Positions 1 to 8,036 of a DNA stretch of 64,000 nt are shown here, piece after piece. Within the stretch, counting starts at the first letter, position 1; each line of letters starts with the position of its first letter. A program made the translations under genes and the position numbers. The notes under the pieces were generated by a model. It saw nothing but the letters and a program-made list of their open reading frames with translations, was not told where the DNA came from and did no database searches. The stretch lies in assembly GCA_041398245.1 (NCBI GenBank), contig JAWKVC010000007.1:62001-126000 (forward strand), written 5' to 3'. This stretch comes from UBA7672 sp041398245 (GTDB lineage: Bacteria; Pseudomonadota; Alphaproteobacteria; Caulobacterales; Hyphomonadaceae).

Positions 1-1231
1 CGATGGCGAGGCCCCGCCTTAGCCAGCCAACCAGGCGCGCTGACGTCTGCGGCGGAGGCGCGGCGGTGATTGCGACTTTGAGATCTTGGCTGACGCCGGG
101 CGGCAAGCCAGCGGAACTGGTTGGATAGGGACAAGCCTGTGCTGCCACGGCCTTGATCCGTGCCTGGGCGGTCTCGATACGATTCCACGCGGCCTCGAAG
201 GCCGAGGGATCAAAGCGGTTGAGATCAAGCGCCGACCTGGCGGTGACCGCATTCGGGAAGAAATCGACGCCCGCTTTGTCGAACGCGCACCAGGGACAGG
301 CGTTGAGATGGGCCGGCGTCTGGTGCCGTGGACTGGCGCTGCACGGGCCGAGTTTCTGCACAAAGGCCATCAGCGCCTGATGCCAGGTCAGGGGCGATGG
401 CCGTGGTCCCTTTGCCGCGAAGGCCTGTTCGAACAGGAGAACCAGGTCGGGGCTGACAAGGTCGATGGGCGGAGCGGATGGCGGCGGTCGGAGCAGCGCG
501 CCTGCGGCTGCATAAGCGTAGGCCCGGGCGGCAATGGCGGCGGGGATGTCGGTTGGCGCGCCGGGCACGCGCGGCGCACCTGCAAAAGGGTGACGTCCCA
601 TGAACAGGAGTTGGAAGATCAGGACTGCAAGTCCGAATGAATCGTGGTCGCGTGTGCGATCCACGTCCGCCAGCGACACGCCCTGCAGTTCGGGCGGCGT
701 ATAGGCGTCGACGCCGACGCCGCAGCGCAGGGTCCGTCCGTCTTTCGTGATCTGGTAACTGTCGCAGTCGATCAGGCGGACGCGGCCATCCTTGCCGACG
801 CGGACCGAGCCATGGTTGACGTCGCCGATGATCACGCCGGCTTCATGGGCGGCATGGAAGGCGGCTGCGAGGTTGGCGGCGACATGTATGAGGAAGCGCC
901 AGTCGGCGCGGGGGAGTTTCTCGCGGCGATCGCGGGGGCTGTAGACGGCATGAATGTCGAAGGGCTCGGCTGCCTTCTGCATCACGAACCCGGCGATGGC
1001 GCCGCCGGGGCCCGCAATCAGCGCCTGCGGCCACGCGGCCTGGGCGCCAAGGCCCAGCGTGTCAGCCAAGACCATGGCGCGAAGCTTGTCTGCCGCCCGG
1101 CCTGCGAGCGGCTTGTGGTAGAGCTTGATCGCGCGCTGGCCATCGAGGGCCTCATAGACGACGCCTTCGCCGCCTTCTCCCAGCTTGACCCCGGCGTCGA
1201 TGACGCCGCCATCACTCAGGCTGTAGCGCAC
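1..1231 (-). CDS. Protein kinase of a TerY-P-type triad (3' end cut by window)
   Basis: About 410 residues are visible and the frame stays open to the window edge. It begins at a GTG inside the last codons of the PP2C gene (16-nt overlap, translational coupling). Seen: glycine-rich loop LGEGGEGVVYEA near residue 18, a beta3 lysine in RAIKLY, a catalytic-loop equivalent IIGDVNHGSV in place of HRD, and LIDCDS in place of DFG; these variants are usual for the YegI-like kinases of this triad, so it may still be active. Further on, a possible zinc site ends in ACPWC near residue 330, followed by a helical stretch and a hydrophobic turn at the edge. Likely role: phosphorylates partner proteins, opposed by the PP2C phosphatase. 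Substrate unknown. Confidence 0.85.
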   Translation of the reverse strand, partial: MRYSLSDGGVIDAGVKLGEGGEGVVYEALDGQRAIKLYHKPLAGRAADKLRAMVLADTLGLGAQAAWPQALIAGPGGAIAGFVMQKAAEPFDIHAVYSPRDRREKLPRADWRFLIHVAANLAAAFHAAHEAGVIIGDVNHGSVRVGKDGRVRLIDCDSYQITKDGRTLRCGVGVDAYTPPELQGVSLADVDRTRDHDSFGLAVLIFQLLFMGRHPFAGAPRVPGAPTDIPAAIAARAYAYAAAGALLRPPPSAPPIDLVSPDLVLLFEQAFAAKGPRPSPLTWHQALMAFVQKLGPCSASPRHQTPAHLNACPWCAFDKAGVDFFPNAVTARSALDLNRFDPSAFEAAWNRIETAQARIKAVAAQACPYPTSSAGLPPGVSQDLKVAITAAPPPQTSARLVGWLRRGLAI

Positions 1232-2034
1232 GTCTCGGTCTCCCGTGCAGCTAGCTTGACGGTCTCGCGAAGGCAGGTCGCGAGGATCAGCGTGCGATCA
1301 TCATCCGAGCGTGCCGCGATCTGGGGCGTGGCGAGATAGCCAGCGAGATGATCGCACAAGGCGTCGTCCAGACCGGGTTCGGTTGCGCGGCGAACAGGCG
1401 GAAACATCTGCTCGAAGAACTGGCCGACGACGTGTCGCTCCGGCTGGGTCCGGATCAGGAGGTTTTCCAGACCGTCGGTGAACAGGGCGATCTCTGCCGG
1501 CGGATTTGTCATGACCGCGATGCTGGCGCGGCCGAGGGCGTCCTCCTCGGTGAGGAAGGATGTCTCGTTGGCATATTCGCCCTTCTGGGGCTCGAACATC
1601 CAGGCCCAGCTGCCGGGCTCATCGCCTGCAATGACGATGGCGCCATCGCCAATCTGAGCGAATGCGGCCGTTCGAGGCCCGATGACGGCGCCCAGAAGCG
1701 TGCAGGCGAAATCGCGGATTGGCGCCTGCGCAAGGCCTGCCTCAACGGCGAGGGCCACGCGCGCGGCGCCGAGACAGTCGCGCACGACGTCGTCGGTCAT
1801 GCCAAGCTCTGTGCTGAGGCAGCGCGCCGCAGCATCAGAAAAGGCGGCAACGGCGCAGGCGGAACCCGCCTGCGCCCTGCCCGCCGTTCCCGCCCCATCG
1901 GAAACAGCAAGGATCAGCCAGGGCTCGCCCCGGAAGGTGTGAAGACGGACGGTCCATGCATCCTCGCAGGGACGGCCATCGGCAATGTGACGTTCACCGA
2001 CCGTGGCGGCCGCAGCGACGCTCCAGCGCGACAT
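1216..2034 (-). CDS. PP2C-family serine/threonine phosphatase
   Basis: 272 residues. PP2C signatures: an N-terminal GERHI..GRPCEDAW segment (the first metal-binding Asp region), AVSDGAGTAG near residue 44-53 (metal-binding DG), a central QIGDGAIVI block, and ALFTDGLENL near 190. A further Asp block, SDDDRTLILA, lies near 240, close to the C-terminus. It sits 3 bp after the VWA gene and its 3' end overlaps the kinase start. Known for the family: Mg/Mn-dependent removal of phosphate from Ser/Thr; in kinase-PP2C-VWA triads it is expected to reverse the kinase. No membrane segment or signal peptide is seen, so it should be cytosolic. Confidence 0.85.
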   Translation of the reverse strand: MSRWSVAAAATVGERHIADGRPCEDAWTVRLHTFRGEPWLILAVSDGAGTAGRAQAGSACAVAAFSDAAARCLSTELGMTDDVVRDCLGAARVALAVEAGLAQAPIRDFACTLLGAVIGPRTAAFAQIGDGAIVIAGDEPGSWAWMFEPQKGEYANETSFLTEEDALGRASIAVMTNPPAEIALFTDGLENLLIRTQPERHVVGQFFEQMFPPVRRATEPGLDDALCDHLAGYLATPQIAARSDDDRTLILATCLRETVKLAARETETCATA

Positions 2035-2037
2035 GGC

Positions 2038-2712
2038 TCAGACCTCGGCCCAGCCGGTCGGCGCCGGCAGCGCCACGCGTTCGGTCGTTTTCGAGCGTGA
2101 GACGCTCTTGAGCGAGTTGGAGAGCCAGCGGAACAGTTCGGCAAAGCGCAAGCCCTTGAGCTTGATCGGTTCGCGGACGGCGATCTGCGAGAGCGTCTCC
2201 ATGTCTGCGCCGTCGACGGCCACAGCGAACAGCGAGAAGGCGTTCGAGGCCTCGCCTTCCTTCACCGCACGCGCGGCGGCCTTCCACGAATCTGTCGGTG
2301 CGCCGTCCGTGATGACGAAGATCCACGGACGGTAGTAGGCGATGCCAGCCTGACGATAGACATCCTTGCGCTGATGCACGAGATCGATCGCAAATTCGAT
2401 CGCCTCGCCCATCGGCGTGTCACCGGTGACCTCGAGATCAGTCGAGGCGATCATGTCAGGCGTCTCGAAATCCTGGACCAGCCGCACCGGCCCGAAGGTG
2501 ACAACAGCTAGTTCAACACGTTTGGAGGCCAGCGCATCTTCGAGCAGTTCGTTGAGCAGCGCCTGATAGCCTGCATTGAGCTGCGTGATGGGTTTGCCGC
2601 TCATCGAGCCGGACGTGTCGAGGACCAGCACGCAGGGGCAACGGGGTTCGGGGTTTTCAGCGAAGGTGTCGGCGATGAAGGGCGACTGGGTGATAAGGGA
2701 TGTGGAGGTCAT
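2038..2712 (-). CDS. VWA-domain protein, TerY type
   Basis: 224 residues forming essentially one von Willebrand A domain. The MIDAS metal site is visible as LDTSGSMSG near residue 31, with the Thr motif in TGDTPMGEAI near 98 and the Asp in FVITDGAPTDSW near 132. TerY proteins of this size pair with a PP2C phosphatase and a kinase and are thought to act as the metal-dependent binding partner that phosphorylation controls. A good ribosome site, AGGAG, lies 7 nt before the ATG. It is the second gene of the leftward operon, 26 bp after the ARPP-1-like gene. Confidence 0.88.
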   Translation of the reverse strand: MTSTSLITQSPFIADTFAENPEPRCPCVLVLDTSGSMSGKPITQLNAGYQALLNELLEDALASKRVELAVVTFGPVRLVQDFETPDMIASTDLEVTGDTPMGEAIEFAIDLVHQRKDVYRQAGIAYYRPWIFVITDGAPTDSWKAAARAVKEGEASNAFSLFAVAVDGADMETLSQIAVREPIKLKGLRFAELFRWLSNSLKSVSRSKTTERVALPAPTGWAEV

Positions 2713-2738
2713 GGGGGGCTCCTGATTGTGGACTGGGC

Positions 2739-3707
2739 TTAGACGGCGAGCTGTTCGTCGAAGGCGGCGAGGTGCAGGACGGTTGCGTCATGCACGAGGG
2801 CGTGACCGGCACAGCCCTCGCCCGCGAGCCGCACATCTGAGCCAAGCCCAGCGCTGGGGCCTGACGACGCAGTCGCGCCAAGCACGCGCGCAATGAACGC
2901 CTCCACGTCAGCCTTGGTCGGGACTTTGGGCGCCGCCACGTCGGAGGCTTCGAGTGCATCGAAAGCATAGCTCTTGATGAGCTTGCGGAAGATCGCGCGG
3001 AAGGCGGCTTCGGTCGCGAGCAGTTCGATACCGACTACACGGCCATCGAGTACAAACGCTGCGCCCCTCTGACCCGGGACCGCGGCCAGCGCCGCTTCGA
3101 ATTCGCGGAGACGCTCGCCATAGCTTTCATAGCCGTCGCTGATCGCCGAGGAGGCGCTGTCGACATGCATTCGGCTAAGCTTGGCGGACACATCTGACCA
3201 GACTTCGTGCTGGTCGGCGTCGAACTGTTCCGCAACGTAGCGCGGCCCTGACTCGCCAACAGCGCGCCGCCGCTCCTGCATCGCATTCATGCGGGATGCT
3301 TTGCGCGCGCGCGCCTTTGCAAACAGGGCGTGGTCGGCAGTCTTGAAGCTGTGAGAGCTGTAGCGCCAGCGCCTCTGCTCCACGCACGAGACCGGCAGGA
3401 GTATCTGGGCGCCCGCTGGCGCCAGGATCGAGGTGTTGAGGATGCGGTTCTGCTTGGCGCCGACGAGTTCCTCGCCATCGAGCAGCAGGACCGGAACCGC
3501 CGATCGGCTGAGGAAGTTGAGGACCGGGACCGAGCCGCTGTCGGAGGTCTCGGTTACGTCGACCGACTTCGCGGCCAGGGCCTCATCGAGAAGGATGAAG
3601 GCCTCCGCCTCGCAACTGACGGCAAACAAGGGGAAGATCTCAAGCCGCCCGTGGCGGCGAGGCTCTCCGATCGAAACACCGGAAAGAAGACTGGAAATGG
3701 CTGACAT
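2739..3707 (-). CDS. ARPP-1-like domain protein (DUF6569 type)
   Basis: 322 residues from an ATG with GAGGAG seven bases upstream; a longer frame starting at 3782 has no such site. The N-terminal half carries the ARPP-1 hallmarks as I recognise them: a beta-rich segment, then VPVLLLDGEELVGAKQNRIL near residue 75, then a CVEQ/W pattern (PVSCVEQRRW). The C-terminal half is helical. ARPP-1 was named for association with ADP-ribosylglycohydrolase and rhodanese/phosphatase modules; no biochemical activity is known to me. It is the first gene of the operon VWA-PP2C-kinase and therefore probably works with the triad. The assignment rests on motif memory. Confidence 0.65.
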   Translation of the reverse strand: MSAISSLLSGVSIGEPRRHGRLEIFPLFAVSCEAEAFILLDEALAAKSVDVTETSDSGSVPVLNFLSRSAVPVLLLDGEELVGAKQNRILNTSILAPAGAQILLPVSCVEQRRWRYSSHSFKTADHALFAKARARKASRMNAMQERRRAVGESGPRYVAEQFDADQHEVWSDVSAKLSRMHVDSASSAISDGYESYGERLREFEAALAAVPGQRGAAFVLDGRVVGIELLATEAAFRAIFRKLIKSYAFDALEASDVAAPKVPTKADVEAFIARVLGATASSGPSAGLGSDVRLAGEGCAGHALVHDATVLHLAAFDEQLAV

Positions 3708-3817
3708 CGTACTGCTCCTCAAGGTTGGCCCATCGCCCCCAACGCCATTCCGGACACGGTCTTCCTGTCGCACCCTGCTCACTGCAGGGTTCGCTTGCGC
3801 GCCGAATCATCGCATTG

Positions 3818-3831
3818 CTAGATTGTTCTAG
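3818..3831. promoter_or_regulatory. Inverted repeat, candidate operator
   Basis: CTAGA-TTGT-TCTAG: perfect 5-bp arms around a 4-nt spacer in the 159-bp gap between the leftward ARPP-1 gene and the rightward WYL regulator. Position and symmetry fit a binding site for the dimeric regulator encoded next door; this is inference. Confidence 0.4.
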
Positions 3832-3852
3832 TTACATCACCCATCTACTTAC

Positions 3853-3864
3853 TGGATGCATCCA
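3853..3864. promoter_or_regulatory. Perfect 12-bp palindrome at the regulator start
   Basis: TGGATGCATCCA, perfectly self-complementary, ends 2 nt before the ATG of the WYL regulator, where a ribosome site would normally be. It could be an autorepression operator covering the transcription start of a leaderless mRNA. Confidence 0.45.
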
Positions 3865-3866
3865 AT

Positions 3867-4835
3867 ATGTCGACGAAACGGCTCAAGTCAAGCGGCGGCA
3901 CAACGCGCACGCAAAAGCGTGGCGCCCAGGCCGCGTCTGACGCAGCGACGACCGGCAAAAAATCGAAAGAAGAAATTTTGAAGGATGCGGCGCTGGAGAC
4001 GGCGGACACTACGGGTCTTCCCTGGGCCACGATGGCCCGCCTCACCTTCCTGGAAGAATCGATCTTCTGGACCGATAGCGTGAACCGGCGGGATCTGATC
4101 GCGCGTTTCGGCATCTCCGAGCAACAAGCGTCAGGCGACCTGACGCGCTATCAGGAAATCGCTCCCGACAATCTTGTCTATGACAAGAGCGACAAGACCT
4201 ATCGCGCCGGTGCGCGTTTTGCGCCGCGCTTCCTGCATCCTGACACGGACGAAGTGCTGAGCCGGCTGCGCCTCACCGCAGAAGGCGTGGCGGAGGATCA
4301 TCCACTCATCGGCTCGCTTTCACTGGGTATCGCGCCGGCGCCGGCGCGACCGGTTGAACCGGAGACACTGCGCGTCATCATCCGTGCGATACGCGAAGCA
4401 CGGCAGGTGAGCGCGCACTATGTGTCGTTCTCGCAAACTGACGGGCGCATGCGCCGGATCGAGCCGCATGCGCTTGGCTATGACGGGTTCCGCTGGCACG
4501 CCCGCGCACGCGATGCTGAGGACGGAGCGTTCAAGGACTATGTGCTGGGCCGCCTCTCCGGCGCGAGCCTGCAAGGACCCGCCGAAGCGCCCTCCAGCAC
4601 CGACCAGGATTGGCATGGTTGGGTGACACTTACGATCACGCCCAATCCCGGCCTGTCGCCAGCACAGAAGAAGGTGATCGAGCGTGACTACGGCATGCGC
4701 GGCGGGACCGCTGATCTGAAGGTCCGCAAGGCGCTCGCTTACTACACCAAGCACAGGCTGGGTCTGGACCTCGATCCGAAAGCGCGCAGGCCGGAGGATC
4801 AGCACGTTGTCCTGATGACAAAATCCGACAAGTAG
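3867..4835 (+). CDS. WYL-domain transcriptional regulator, CapW/BrxR-like
   Basis: 322 residues. Order: basic, low-complexity N-terminus (1-45); winged helix-turn-helix around 60-115 (RRDLIARFGISEQQASGDL); WYL domain about 165-235 with SAHYVSFSQ, RRIEPHALGYDGFRWH and FKDYVLGRL; and a C-terminal WCX-like domain. This is the layout of CapW and BrxR, repressors that sit in front of CBASS, BREX and other defence operons and are thought to respond to a ligand bound by WYL. It is divergent from the ARPP-1/VWA/PP2C/kinase operon, so it probably controls it. No Shine-Dalgarno site precedes the ATG; the leader may be absent. Confidence 0.82.
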   Translation: MSTKRLKSSGGTTRTQKRGAQAASDAATTGKKSKEEILKDAALETADTTGLPWATMARLTFLEESIFWTDSVNRRDLIARFGISEQQASGDLTRYQEIAPDNLVYDKSDKTYRAGARFAPRFLHPDTDEVLSRLRLTAEGVAEDHPLIGSLSLGIAPAPARPVEPETLRVIIRAIREARQVSAHYVSFSQTDGRMRRIEPHALGYDGFRWHARARDAEDGAFKDYVLGRLSGASLQGPAEAPSSTDQDWHGWVTLTITPNPGLSPAQKKVIERDYGMRGGTADLKVRKALAYYTKHRLGLDLDPKARRPEDQHVVLMTKSDK

Positions 4836-5039
4836 TTGCTACAATCGACGCGACGGCCGGTCCGAACTGGGCTGTGCAGGTCAACCCCAAGCCGGCCCAC
4901 ACCGGCCATTTGCAATTTTGACCAGCATCCCGCACGAGGGGACGCAACGTTTCTCGGCTCTGTTGCTGGTCGGGACGTTCACATTTTGATCGTGACGCTC
5001 TACGTTACTTCGAGTGTACGGCCCACTTGAATCGGGGAA

Positions 5040-6242
5040 GTGGTGTTCCAGGTCTCATATTTCTTGTTTGTTTTGGTAGTTGGTGGCGTGACCGGAGCCG
5101 CTTTCGGCGCCTCGCAAGGGGAGAAGTCCGCAAGACGAGCGCGGCTTGCTCTGCTTGGCATTTCTGCGTGCGTGGTATTGGGATTCTTCGTCAGGTTCGG
5201 CTTTGGTTGGGGCATCATAACCGTCGTCGAACTCGTCGTTGGTTTTGTCATCGGACACCGACTGACTTCAACCCGAGCCGAAAAAAACAGCGAGATATCG
5301 CCCACCACTGCTTCTAGCACGGAGCGCAGACACGCGGATCGGCGCCAGACTTATCCGGCCGTGCAGCCGGGTGTGACACAAGAGCGGCCTCGAAAAGGAT
5401 CAGGGTTTGCATACATCATCGTATTCGTTCTTCTATGTGGAATCGTCTATATGGGCTGGGCTTCCACGAGAACTTCGAAGAACGATGCGCAGGCTTCTGT
5501 TCGCGACTCCGAGATGCCGAACAGTGACGGAGTTGACGTCCCCGACGTTAGCGATCGGAGCTCTCGCTCGTCGTCGGCAGTAAAATCTCCGACCAACGAA
5601 AATGCTCAGCCGACTCTCGGGATCAACGGAGGCGATCTGTCGTCATTGATGTTGGCTGTTTACCCGGCAGGACCGCCGAAGGGGGTTGCTGCGATTGGAA
5701 GCTTTATCATCGGAGGGCGAACTGGATTGATAACCGGCGCTGATAGCGCTGATAACTGTCATGCTTGCAGCGGAAGCCTGTCAATTTACTACTTAAGGCG
5801 GGATCCAGCGGGCTTAGTCGTAGATAAAAGCTTCGTTGATTTCTTGGAATCGGGCGCGTGGGGCGAATACAGTCGCGATGTGCGGATACGCAATTTTAGC
5901 GGCGTATTGGGGCAGCCGATCAGTGGGATGATTCATGAGAGCGGCTATGTGGGCCAGGGTTACTATGAAGGCTCGGCTTTTGTTTTGCTCTTTTCTGAAG
6001 AAGGACCGCACATGGCCCTCAGTGTGCCAATGGCTCACAATTGCGGCGACGAGAGAGATGGTGTTGGCGTTGACGCCGAAATCGTCGATGAGCCGCCACA
6101 GGGCTCAACCTTTGCCATTCGGTACGTTCGAAAACGCCCCAACCACACCGACGCAGCGATAGTTGTATCCTACCGTGTCGCTGATGGCCCTGTGTTTGTC
6201 CCCATGGCTGACATACCTGGATGGGTTTCAGACTCTTGCTGA
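5040..6242 (+). CDS. Unrecognised membrane protein with extracytoplasmic C-terminal domain
   Basis: About 400 residues. GTG start; a second GTG follows directly and has better spacing from GGGGA. Three hydrophobic stretches at roughly 2-22, 38-70 and 122-141 predict membrane helices, with a polar, arginine-rich stretch between the second and third and a Ser/Asp-rich linker to about 190. The rest (about 195-400) is a soluble, beta-rich domain with four cysteines near CHACSG, HNCGDE and the C-terminal SC end, possibly disulfide-bonded outside the cytoplasm. Codon use is more AT-rich than in its neighbours. No family recognised. Confidence 0.7.
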   Translation: MVFQVSYFLFVLVVGGVTGAAFGASQGEKSARRARLALLGISACVVLGFFVRFGFGWGIITVVELVVGFVIGHRLTSTRAEKNSEISPTTASSTERRHADRRQTYPAVQPGVTQERPRKGSGFAYIIVFVLLCGIVYMGWASTRTSKNDAQASVRDSEMPNSDGVDVPDVSDRSSRSSSAVKSPTNENAQPTLGINGGDLSSLMLAVYPAGPPKGVAAIGSFIIGGRTGLITGADSADNCHACSGSLSIYYLRRDPAGLVVDKSFVDFLESGAWGEYSRDVRIRNFSGVLGQPISGMIHESGYVGQGYYEGSAFVLLFSEEGPHMALSVPMAHNCGDERDGVGVDAEIVDEPPQGSTFAIRYVRKRPNHTDAAIVVSYRVADGPVFVPMADIPGWVSDSC

Positions 6243-6496
6243 GGGCGTGCCTCGCGATTCGCGATATTTGTCTGTACCGTGACCTGTGTCAGGCGGGCTT
6301 ACAAAACAATCAATGAAGTAGTGCGCTGATCAGCGTCGCGACCCTCATGTCTTTTCGCAATGAGCCTCTCTGAGCCAGTGCAACATGTGCCGACTCAAGT
6401 GTTTGGACCGCGCGTGATTGACAGCAAAGAGTTGTGTTCGCGACGCTGGGTCCGGTTATACTAATTTCGACGCTCCGGTTGGGAACCACTGCAGTC

Positions 6497-7138
6497 ATGC
6501 GGATTTGTCCATTTCCCCAAACTTGGATCACTGTCTTCGAGCATCTTGCGACGTACGCACGGACACATTCCTGCGAGCCACCGGAGCCGCCACCACCGCT
6601 AGTCCTCAGCGGCTGGACCTACTCCAACGATTTAGAGAAGGCCCAACGTTGGGAAGCGACCGTAGATTGGGCGAGACGAAATGGATGCGACGGGCTTCTT
6701 GCGAACCTACCCGACACCGAATTCCTAGTGTCATCGATTCTGCCTGGATACGAACTCGGTACACTTGGGGAGCGCACACGCCCAGGCGGCAGCCCGCCCT
6801 TTGGAATACGATCTTCGGTTTTGATCCAGGCGGCTTGGCTAGAACTTCTTCAGCGGCGATGGCTAATGATAGCGCCGGAAGATCTGGCCACTAGGATGCG
6901 TCCACTGGCATTCGTAGGAGTAGAATTTCGCAGTCTCTTGGTTGAGGCCGACGTTCGTCTGCGTCCCCCTTGGGGAACCTGGACAGAAATCAATGCGGAC
7001 CAGCCCAGCAGACGCGCGTTCAGAGCATTTCGAGCAGCTGTCAATCGCGCAATCGCACCACACGAGGTTGATCACATCGAATTCTGGCTACCCGAAGCCG
7101 GTGGTGTTTCTGATATGGATCGCGACGGAATCGCCTAG
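6497..7138 (+). CDS. Hypothetical protein
   Basis: 213 residues from ATG 6497; the frame extends 63 bp further upstream but without a better start. Soluble, tryptophan- and proline-rich N-terminus (a PPEPPPPL run near 30-40), middle stretch with WEATVDWARRNGCDG, and an acidic C-terminus ending in DMDRDGIA. No signal peptide or membrane helix. It stands alone, 254 bp after the membrane protein gene, in the AT-richer cargo of the island. Not recognised. Confidence 0.55.
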   Translation: MRICPFPQTWITVFEHLATYARTHSCEPPEPPPPLVLSGWTYSNDLEKAQRWEATVDWARRNGCDGLLANLPDTEFLVSSILPGYELGTLGERTRPGGSPPFGIRSSVLIQAAWLELLQRRWLMIAPEDLATRMRPLAFVGVEFRSLLVEADVRLRPPWGTWTEINADQPSRRAFRAFRAAVNRAIAPHEVDHIEFWLPEAGGVSDMDRDGIA

Positions 7139-7296
7139 CGGTGTCGACGCTACTCATCGTCGTTCGCGACGCCCTGTTTACGGCGGGTACCGCATGTTGA
7201 TCCTCTGGCTGCGCGGCGACAGCGAGTATAGATTAGCTTAACGGGCCAAACGAATGACCAAGGGAAATACGAGCCCCACAACTGGGAGGAAGTCGA

Positions 7297-7647
7297 ATGT
7301 TCGGAAGATCTGGTGGCAAGGACAGCAAGCCCGAGTTGGCTAGCGCGGTAAGGTATTTCTTCGCCTTCGCGGAGTTCTGCTTGGATAATGTGGACGGCCA
7401 AAACAAAGTGTCAGTGGACGTGCCAAAGGCCTCCCAATTTCGCGAACAGTTCCTGAGACTTCCAGGGCGACAGGATTTGGGCCTAAGCAAGATGTCGAGA
7501 ATCGAAGCGGAGGCGATATCGTTTACTCAGCACCACCTGAATCAGAAGAAGACTTTCCTGATCGGGGCAGTAATGATGTCCGGCGAACCCAACATGCAAT
7601 TGCCCTTGGCGAAAGAGGTGAGCACGTACCTCGGCAAGATCATCTAG
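7297..7647 (+). CDS. Hypothetical small protein
   Basis: 116 residues with a clear ribosome site (GGGAGG, 8 nt before ATG). Predicted mainly helical and soluble: FFAFAEFCLDNVDGQ, then QFREQFLRLPG and a hydrophobic FLIGAVMMSG segment near 90. No known domain recognised. The last of three orphan genes lying between the two defence-type modules. Confidence 0.6.
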   Translation: MFGRSGGKDSKPELASAVRYFFAFAEFCLDNVDGQNKVSVDVPKASQFREQFLRLPGRQDLGLSKMSRIEAEAISFTQHHLNQKKTFLIGAVMMSGEPNMQLPLAKEVSTYLGKII

Positions 7648-7808
7648 CCATAGTTGATGGGACGCGGGGGCGGGCTTAGCTTCAGTGCTCCGCTTGATCA
7701 TTTTCTACAAGCGCGCATTCACCGATAGAGTTCGATGCCGGATGCGCGGTAGACCGACCCAAGGGGCGGTGTTGGCCTTCGAAGCGGCGAACTCTGGACT
7801 CGGATTGG

Positions 7809-8036
7809 TTATGGTATTGGCAGCGCGTTCTGCCAGGCCGAGCAAACTGAAAGGTGCCGCCACGGGTGCGCCATTGCATTTTCGAGGACCTCGGTGAATG
7901 TCGTCGTTCTCGAACGCGTCATAACCAGGAAATTCACCGCCCGTGTAAGAGCTACGTAAAGCAGCCTACGATCCAAATCCGCTTGCGCCGCATCACTGCG
8001 TATCCTGGATCCATCGCGCTCAGCTAACACATTCAC
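7809..8036 (-). pseudogene. C-terminal fragment of a UvrD/Rep-type helicase
   Basis: 75 codons whose GTG overlaps the stop of the PLD gene (GTGA). The only recognisable part is the helicase motif VI block RRLLYVALTRAVNFLVMT, which in UvrD-family proteins lies near the C-terminus of a 600-1100-residue enzyme; Walker motifs and everything else are missing. It looks like a deletion remnant joined to the PLD gene, though a functional short coupled peptide cannot be excluded. Confidence 0.6.

Noticed and set aside
644..1339. 231-codon plus-strand frame
   Set aside because: Antisense to the kinase and PP2C genes, whose motifs are clear.
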